Shown here: in pieces, positions 1-4,385 of the stretch
Layout of the letters: every line of letters starts with the position of its first letter
Numbering within the stretch: the stretch's first letter is position 1
Assembly (NCBI GenBank): GCA_964628285.1
Contig: CAZVNP010000084.1
Span: 1-8,220, forward strand
From: JAPLDP01 sp964628285
Lineage (GTDB): Bacteria > Bacteroidota > Bacteroidia > Bacteroidales > JAGONC01
Direction of reading: 5' to 3'
DNA length: 8,220 nt
Program-made: the position numbers and the translations under genes
Notes under the pieces: model-generated
Seen by the model: the letters and a program-made list of their open reading frames with translations, nothing else
Told to the model about the DNA's origin: nothing
The model's database searches: none

Positions 1-1
1 A

Positions 2-1990
2 TCCAATTGCTTAATTAATATAGGTCAATATTATATGACCCTTAATAAACCTAAAGAAGCATTAAATTATTTTCAGCAAGCACTTATCTCTATAGTAGAT
101 GGATTTGACAGTTTTGACAATATTTATGATAATCCAAATTTAAATAGTAAAATTATTTCTAAACCAGGTTTACTTTCTGCATTACATTTTAAAGCGAAGG
201 CACTGAATTTATATTATTCTTCTTTTACCCACGATCTCCGTGATATGGAGATGAGCCTTAAGACTTACGAAGAAGCCATCGATCTTGTTGATATCATCCG
301 CATCGGGCAACTGGATTACGACAGCAAGCTCGAGCTGGCCAAGAACCAGAAAGACCTCTTTTATGAGGCCATCAACGTGGCTTATCAGGCTTACGGCATG
401 ACCGGCGACCGGCGCTATCTCGAAATGGCCTTCAACATGACCGAAAAAGGCAAGGCAGGCATGCTCTACGATTTCATCAGGGAAAGCGATGCCAAGCATT
501 ATGCTAACATACCCGACTCGCTGCTCGAAAAAGAGAGAAAGGTGAAGGAGGAGATCACCCTTTATGAAAACCTCGTGTACCAGGAGCTCCAGGTTGTCAG
601 CAGCCAGAGGGATTCGGCCAAGATCGCCCTGTGGAACGAAAAGCTCTTCCGCCTCAGGGATCAGCAGAAAGAAATCGTCGATTACTTCAACGTGAACTAT
701 CCGAAATATTACGAGTACAAATATAACAACAGGATCTATTCGCTCGGCGAGGTGCAGCAGTACCTGACAAAGAAGGATGTATTACTTGAATACTTCACCG
801 GCAGGGAAGCGATGTTTGTGTTTGAGATCACCAGGGACGCCGTCAGGATCAGAAAGCAGGCTCTGGATCCCCGGCTCTTTGCCGATCTCGAGAACCTGCC
901 CAACAACCAGACGCTGGATGCCATCACCAACGATGCCTATCCGACCTTCGCCAACTACCTGAGCAGTTCCTATGATCTCTACCGTGCCTTGCTGCAACCT
1001 TTTGAGCAGGATTTGCAGGGACGCGACCTGATCATCATCCCTGACGGCAAGCTGGGTTATGTCTCGTTCGAGTCGTTGCTGACCAAACATGTCGAGATGC
1101 ATGAGGTGGATTACCGCAACCTGCCTTACCTGATCAACGACCACGCGGTCAGCTACGGTTACTCCACCACCCTGCTGGTCAATTCCAGGAGCAAGGTGCA
1201 TGAGGGTAAGGCCAGGGAGAACCTGGTGGCTTTTGCGCCGGTGGTCTTCAACACGAGCAATTATGCCACGGCGGTCCAGCAGGAACGCAGCCTGCGCTCA
1301 CGGCTGCGCGACGAGAAACTCTTGGACCTGCCCGGCACTAAGCAGGAGGTGCTCGACATCACCAGGATCGTCGGCGGCGACGTTTACCTGAACGATCAGG
1401 CCACCGTCACCAAGTTCAAGGAGATAGCCTCACGCTACAAGATACTCCACATCGCCACCCACGGCATCGTGGATGATAATGATCCGTTGCACTCACGCTT
1501 GATGTTCTCACCCTCCACCAGCAACATCGACGGTGGCTGCCTGCAGTACAACGACCTCTTCAACCTTGAGCTCAATGCCGACCTGGCCGTGCTGAGTGCC
1601 TGCAACACCGGCGCAGGCCGTAATTCCGAAGGCGAAGGCATCATAGCCCTCTCCCGCGGATTCCTTTATTCAGGCGTGCCCAGCCTGGTGATCAGCCTCT
1701 GGAAAGTGGAAGATGAAGCCACAGCCACGATCATGAAAAACTTCTACAAATACCTCAAACAGGGTAAGACCAAGGACGAGGCCCTGCGGCTGTCGAAGCT
1801 GGAATACCTCCACACCACCGATCCCACCGGCGCCAGCCCCTACTATTGGTCCAGCTTCGTCAACATCGGAAACAAGGATCCGCTGCACTTCAACCGTTCC
1901 GGGCTCAATTACCTGTGGTTGCTCCTCATCCTGCTTCCGTTGCCGGCCTGTCTCTTCCATCTGCGCCGCAAAAACAGCCACAGAATCTGA
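2..1990 (+). CDS. TPR-CHAT domain protein (caspase-like protease), 5'-partial, C-terminal membrane anchor
   Basis: The frame is open to the left edge. The residues before the Met at 35 (GQYYMTLNKPKEALNYFQQA region) form a canonical TPR helix pair, so that Met is internal and the start lies outside the window. Numbering from it: TPR remnant to about 30; helical region about 45-225, partly charged coiled coil (about 160-225); CHAT domain about 300-615. The caspase-type dyad is visible as His476 in HIATHG and Cys523 in LSACNTGAG, so the protease looks active. Residues 625-643 are a hydrophobic helix followed by RRKNSHR. By the positive-inside rule the tail is cytoplasmic and the CHAT domain periplasmic, which would need a signal peptide upstream of the window. 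The substrate is unknown. The sigma/anti-sigma pair follows 117 bp downstream, suggesting a role in signalling. The first ~230 bases are about 27% GC, then GC rises sharply above 50% with no break in frame. Confidence 0.9.
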   Translation, partial: SNCLINIGQYYMTLNKPKEALNYFQQALISIVDGFDSFDNIYDNPNLNSKIISKPGLLSALHFKAKALNLYYSSFTHDLRDMEMSLKTYEEAIDLVDIIRIGQLDYDSKLELAKNQKDLFYEAINVAYQAYGMTGDRRYLEMAFNMTEKGKAGMLYDFIRESDAKHYANIPDSLLEKERKVKEEITLYENLVYQELQVVSSQRDSAKIALWNEKLFRLRDQQKEIVDYFNVNYPKYYEYKYNNRIYSLGEVQQYLTKKDVLLEYFTGREAMFVFEITRDAVRIRKQALDPRLFADLENLPNNQTLDAITNDAYPTFANYLSSSYDLYRALLQPFEQDLQGRDLIIIPDGKLGYVSFESLLTKHVEMHEVDYRNLPYLINDHAVSYGYSTTLLVNSRSKVHEGKARENLVAFAPVVFNTSNYATAVQQERSLRSRLRDEKLLDLPGTKQEVLDITRIVGGDVYLNDQATVTKFKEIASRYKILHIATHGIVDDNDPLHSRLMFSPSTSNIDGGCLQYNDLFNLELNADLAVLSACNTGAGRNSEGEGIIALSRGFLYSGVPSLVISLWKVEDEATATIMKNFYKYLKQGKTKDEALRLSKLEYLHTTDPTGASPYYWSSFVNIGNKDPLHFNRSGLNYLWLLLILLPLPACLFHLRRKNSHRI

Positions 1991-2107
1991 ACACTGCCAT
2001 CTAACATCTTGAAATTGAATTTGGTATCCCACATATCCGGCCTTTCTTTAAAAAAAAACGGACCGGAAGGGTCACATTTGATACCTTATATGGATTAAAG
2101 GGAAAGA

Positions 2108-2695
2108 ATGGATGACACTAAGCACTATTCGGAGGAAGCCATTATCAGCGGCATACAATGCCGCGACAACGATGTCCTGACGTTCGTCTACCGTGAGTTC
2201 TACCCGGTCATCAGCCGGCTGGTGAGGAACAACAACGGCACGGAACACGACGCGGAGGATATCTTCCAGGACGGCATCGTCGTCATCTTTGAACAATTAC
2301 AGAATGGCGGTCTGGAACTGAATTGTTCCTTCAAGACCTATTTTTATTCCGTCTGCCGCAACCTGTGGATGCAGATCCTCGATAAAAAGAAAAAATGGGA
2401 GCTCGGTTTTGATGACAACATAAGCTTCGTTCATTTCAAACAGGATTATTCACGCCTTTCCTATGAGCTGCAGCGCGAAAAGCTGTTCCAGAAACATTTC
2501 CTGAGCCTGAGCAAGAGCTGCCGGAAGGTCCTCTTACTGATGTTCAGCCGGGTGCCTTCCGACGAGATCGCCCGCATCATGGGCTACCGCAGCGGCCAGT
2601 ATGCCAGGAAACGCAAGTCGCAATGCCGTAAGATACTGGTCAGGCGAATCTACGGCGATCCCATCTTTAAAAAATTGAAAAACCATGAGATCTGA
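2108..2695 (+). CDS. ECF-like RNA polymerase sigma factor (sigma-70 family)
   Basis: A 195-residue protein with the two-domain layout of an ECF sigma factor and no region 3. Region 2 covers about residues 15-92, with the DAEDIFQDG segment (48-56) and the aromatic YFYSVCRNLW segment (78-87) typical of core binding and -10 recognition/melting. Region 4 covers about 125-180. Its helix-turn-helix (PSDEIARIMGYRSGQYARKR, 150-169) would read the -35 element, and a basic end follows. It would direct RNA polymerase to a small regulon, perhaps including this cassette. The stop overlaps the start of the next gene by 11 bp, so the two are very likely translationally coupled. The start at 2108 follows a purine-rich AAAGGGAAAGA stretch. 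The 117-bp gap after the CHAT gene may hold a promoter: CACATTTG at 2073-2080 is a weak match to the Bacteroidota -7 box TAnnTTTG, not strong enough to list. ECF subgroup not assigned. Confidence 0.88.
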   Translation: MDDTKHYSEEAIISGIQCRDNDVLTFVYREFYPVISRLVRNNNGTEHDAEDIFQDGIVVIFEQLQNGGLELNCSFKTYFYSVCRNLWMQILDKKKKWELGFDDNISFVHFKQDYSRLSYELQREKLFQKHFLSLSKSCRKVLLLMFSRVPSDEIARIMGYRSGQYARKRKSQCRKILVRRIYGDPIFKKLKNHEI

Positions 2696-3491
2696 GAAAA
2701 AAAATATCGAAAAGGTATGGACTTACCTGCAGGGCGACATGCGCGAGGAGCAGTGCCGCCGCTTTGAAGAGGAGATGAAAGTCAACCCTTCACTGGCCGC
2801 ATGTTATGAAGAAGCCTGCGACATCATCCGTTCACTGAAGAAGAGCAATGTGACGGAGCTCCGCCGCCAGCTTGACCTGATCGCTATACAACATGGCCGG
2901 GAGAGTGGTCATAGCCGGAGTGCATTTTTGGTCAGGCCCTGGGCGGCAGCCGCCATGGCCGCCGCCGCCACCCTGTGCCTCTGCCTGGTGCTCTATTTCA
3001 TGACAGGCCTGCGTCATGGAAGACCGACGGCCGGACTGACAGGGCACGAGGGATTCATGGGCTACGACACCCTGCGGCAACCGGCCGACGAAGGCGATGA
3101 TAACACGGCGTATTACCGCGGCGATAACATTGGCAATATTTCCGGCGCACAGCTTAAACTGCCCGGGGAGACGCTCGCCGTTCTGAACGAAGAGAATCCC
3201 ATGCTGGAGAAACGCGTCAGCCTCACCCATTTCAACGGCGACCTGGAGATCGTCGCACCCAAAATAGGTACGGCGTTCACCGGGGATGACGACATCCTCT
3301 TTGAATGGAAAACGGCTAAGTGGAAACATTTCAACCTCCAGGTGCTCAACAACCGGTGCCGGACGGTGTTTGAGAGGGACACTTACACCACCAGGGTGCG
3401 GCTCACCACTCCGCTGCCGCCGGGCATTTACTACTGGAGGCTGCGAACGGAAAAGGAGACCCTTTTCAGCGGGAAATTTTTTGTCAGGTAA
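2685..3491 (+). CDS. Single-pass membrane protein, likely anti-sigma factor for the upstream ECF sigma
   Basis: A 268-residue protein. The N-terminal ~75 residues are charged and helical, with WTYLQGDMREEQCRRFEEEM (12-31) followed by NPSLAACYEEA. This resembles the 'YL.G.l..ee...fE..l..np.l' pattern of Bacteroidota anti-sigma N-termini. It lacks a clear HxxxCxxC zinc motif, so it is not a classical ZAS domain. One transmembrane helix lies at about 86-108 (Ala-rich, then LCLCLVLYFM). The remaining ~160 residues should be periplasmic. The last ~85 (185-268; LFEWKTAKWKHFNLQV ... PLPPGIYYWRLRTEKETLFSGKFFV) have the alternating hydrophobic pattern of a beta-sandwich (Ig/fibronectin-like) domain. 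The ATG sits inside the 3' end of the sigma gene, frame-shifted and overlapping by 11 bp, the usual arrangement of a sigma/anti-sigma pair. The role is inferred from architecture and position; it could also be a FecR-like sensor, though no FecR domain is recognisable. Confidence 0.75.
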   Translation: MRSEKKNIEKVWTYLQGDMREEQCRRFEEEMKVNPSLAACYEEACDIIRSLKKSNVTELRRQLDLIAIQHGRESGHSRSAFLVRPWAAAAMAAAATLCLCLVLYFMTGLRHGRPTAGLTGHEGFMGYDTLRQPADEGDDNTAYYRGDNIGNISGAQLKLPGETLAVLNEENPMLEKRVSLTHFNGDLEIVAPKIGTAFTGDDDILFEWKTAKWKHFNLQVLNNRCRTVFERDTYTTRVRLTTPLPPGIYYWRLRTEKETLFSGKFFVR

Positions 3492-3553
3492 AATCACTAC
3501 GCAAGGTTCCCGTATGATTTCTTTGTTATTTTTATGCCTTAAAAACAGGGATA

Positions 3554-4066
3554 ATGAGGCACACCTTATGGTTCATGGTCTTCATGCTGCTGGTTGCCGG
3601 GATAGCCACCGGCCAGCAGACCGGCATCACAATCTATGATCCTTCCGCCGACGCAAAAAAAGACATTGCCGTCGCCGTGCACAAAGCCAAAACCGACGAC
3701 AGGAACGTGTTGCTGATCATCGGCGGCAAATGGTGCCCATGGTGCATGAAACTCGAACGTTTTCTGAAGCATGACCCGCCCCTCGACTCGTTGCTACATG
3801 CCGACTATGAGGTGGTGCACGTGAACTACAGCAGGGAGAACAAGAACCTCGGCCTGCTCAGGGCGCTGGATCTGCCCCAGCGTTTCGGCTTTCCCGTCAT
3901 TGTTATCCTCAACCGCGAGGGCAAACGCATCCATACTCAAAACACCGCTTACCTCGAGTCGGACCAGAGCTACGATCGCAAGAAACTCGAGGATTTCTTC
4001 AATGAATGGAGCGTGAAGGCGCTCGACCCGAAAAGTTATAAGGAGTATCAGGAGGGAAGTAAATAG
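3554..4066 (+). CDS. Secreted thioredoxin-fold protein with WCPWC motif (thioredoxin_7/DUF255-like)
   Basis: A 170-residue protein. The N-terminus (RHTLWFMVFMLLVAGIATGQ, 2-21) is a signal peptide: a positive residue, a hydrophobic core and a small-residue cleavage area. There is no Cys lipobox, so a soluble periplasmic protein is likely. The mature part has a thioredoxin fold: beta strand NVLLIIGG (51-58), active-site motif WCPWC (Cys61 and Cys64, in KWCPWCMKLE), strand YEVVHVNYS (85-93), cis-proline segment GFPVIVILN (Pro114), and a C-terminal helix. KWCPWC, with its longer helix after the CxxC, fits thioredoxin-like proteins of the Thioredoxin_7/DUF255 kind better than TrxA (WCGPC). It probably reduces or exchanges disulfides on an envelope partner that cannot be named here. 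It starts 62 bp after the anti-sigma gene on the same strand with similar GC content, so it may be the last gene of that operon, though no terminator or clear internal promoter settles this. Confidence 0.85.
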   Translation: MRHTLWFMVFMLLVAGIATGQQTGITIYDPSADAKKDIAVAVHKAKTDDRNVLLIIGGKWCPWCMKLERFLKHDPPLDSLLHADYEVVHVNYSRENKNLGLLRALDLPQRFGFPVIVILNREGKRIHTQNTAYLESDQSYDRKKLEDFFNEWSVKALDPKSYKEYQEGSK

Positions 4067-4257
4067 TAAATCAGTGACTTGATATCTCCCGAAGGGCCTC
4101 AGAGAAGGCACGAAGAACCACGAAATTAAATCCTTTAACTCTATCCGGAATAATAGCCATTTTCTTTTTATAAAATATTTTTATTAACAGAAAACATTAC
4201 TTGCATATTGTTTTCTGTTATATAATTTCTTATCTTGCAGGGCCATAATAACAGGCA
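4067..4257. other. AT-rich intergenic spacer between the thioredoxin gene and the tracrRNA
   Basis: No coding frame of useful length is visible on either strand. The left end keeps the higher GC of the preceding genes and holds two CACGAA copies 10 bp apart (4109-4114 and 4119-4124). From about 4125 the sequence turns AT-rich like cas9. The only strong structure is the 12-bp inverted repeat at 4185-4220, listed separately. No convincing intrinsic terminator follows the thioredoxin stop: the small CCC-GAA-GGG palindrome at 4088-4096 has no T run after it. Confidence 0.6.
4185..4220. repeat. Perfect 12-bp inverted repeat with 12-nt loop
   Basis: TAACAGAAAACA (4185-4196) is the exact reverse complement of TGTTTTCTGTTA (4209-4220), with a 12-nt spacer between. 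It stands between two converging transcripts, the thioredoxin gene on + and the tracrRNA on -. It could therefore act as a bidirectional transcription end or an RNA-stabilising hairpin. Neither side is followed by a clean U tract (TATAATTTCT on +, ATAAAAATAT on -), so a standard intrinsic terminator is not shown. A protein-binding palindrome or a remnant of a mobile element's inverted repeats are other options. Confidence 0.6.
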
Positions 4258-4259
4258 TT

Positions 4260-4296
4260 AAAAAAGCGATTTCTGAAAAACTTCAAAAACCGCTTT
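4260..4296 (-). terminator. Intrinsic terminator of the tracrRNA
   Basis: On the - strand, AAAGCG (4296-4291) pairs with CGCUUU (4268-4263). The stem continues through G-U (4290/4269), UUU/AAA (4289-4287/4272-4270), U-G (4286/4273) and UGAA/UUCA (4285-4282/4277-4274) to a 4-nt GUUU loop (4281-4278). The closing U run (4265-4260) is partly shared with the stem base. This hairpin doubles as the 3' stem of the tracrRNA that Cas9 would bind. The + strand version has two A-C mismatches and no T run at its end, so it is a poor + strand terminator. Confidence 0.85.
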
Positions 4297-4323
4297 AAAT
4301 GTTTTCACAACGGAATAATCCTT

Positions 4324-4341
4324 ATTGTGAATTGCTTCAGA
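4324..4341 (-). other. tracrRNA anti-repeat (predicts the CRISPR repeat 5' end)
   Basis: The + strand here reads ATTGTGAATTGCTTCAGA. It closely resembles the GTTGTGAATTGCTTTC-like 5' end common to CRISPR repeats of Bacteroidota type II-C systems. The - strand RNA would pair with the first ~17 nt of each repeat in the pre-crRNA, making the duplex that RNase III cuts. The true repeat likely begins RTTGTGAATTGC, where R may be G (pairing with U) or A. No repeat array is in the window to confirm this. Confidence 0.75.
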
Positions 4342-4349
4342 TTGTTTGA

Positions 4350-4380
4350 CAAAGATATAACGTAAATCTGTAAAATTCAA
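4350..4380 (-). promoter_or_regulatory. Bacteroidota-type promoter for the tracrRNA
   Basis: On the - strand, TATCTTTG (4357-4350) is a full match to the Bacteroidota -7 box TAnnTTTG. TTG (4380-4378, within CTTG) fits the -33 TTTG element at three of four bases. The gap between them is 20 bp, within the usual range. A start about 5 nt past the box, near 4345, puts the anti-repeat at the very 5' end of the RNA. The promoter occupies almost all of the space between the anti-repeat and the cas9 ATG. Confidence 0.75.
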
Positions 4381-4385
4381 GAAAT

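Larger units (their letters stand above)
4260..4345 (-). ncRNA. tracrRNA of the type II CRISPR-Cas system
   Basis: Read on the - strand, this ~86-nt RNA has all parts of a type II-C tracrRNA in order. The anti-repeat UCUGAAGCAAUUCACAAU (4341-4324) comes first. Next is a nexus-like hairpin GGA-UUAU-UCC (4321-4312), bracketed by CACAA (4329-4325) and UUGUG (4310-4306). A single-stranded AAAACAUUUA link and a terminator hairpin with six U residues complete it. The ACAAUAAGG junction between anti-repeat and nexus also occurs in the Neisseria meningitidis II-C tracrRNA, as I recall it. Strand is supported by the terminator stem: two positions that mismatch as + strand RNA become G-U pairs as - strand RNA. 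The RNA would pair with the crRNA repeat, bind Cas9 and be needed for target cutting. It is divergent from cas9, with a promoter that fits the Bacteroidota consensus. The 5' end is estimated from the promoter, the 3' end from the U tract; the true 5' end could shift by a few bases. Confidence 0.85.

Noticed and set aside
35..37. The ATG at 35 as the true start of the CHAT gene
   Set aside because: The frame is open to the window edge and the residues before this Met complete a TPR helix, so the gene begins further left.
782..1201. Long minus-strand open frame inside the CHAT gene
   Set aside because: It lies wholly within a well-supported coding frame on the other strand, and its translation shows no recognisable domain; GC-rich codon bias creates such shadows.
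2032..2070. Terminator after the CHAT gene (CCGG...A-run...CCGG)
   Set aside because: The two CCGG units are self-complementary but the region does not form a stem followed by a T run on the + strand.
2832..3497. 221-codon minus-strand open frame opposite the anti-sigma gene
   Set aside because: The + strand frame has a clear membrane protein architecture and is coupled to the sigma gene. The minus-strand product shows no domain.
4086..4110. Terminator after the thioredoxin gene (CCC-GAA-GGG, GCCT-N6-AGGC)
   Set aside because: The stems are only 3-4 bp and no T run follows.
4324..4370. A degenerate CRISPR repeat or mini-array on the + strand upstream of cas9
   Set aside because: Only one copy is present, the similarity is limited to the ~17 nt expected of an anti-repeat, and the rest is the minus-strand promoter. 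It is explained by the tracrRNA.
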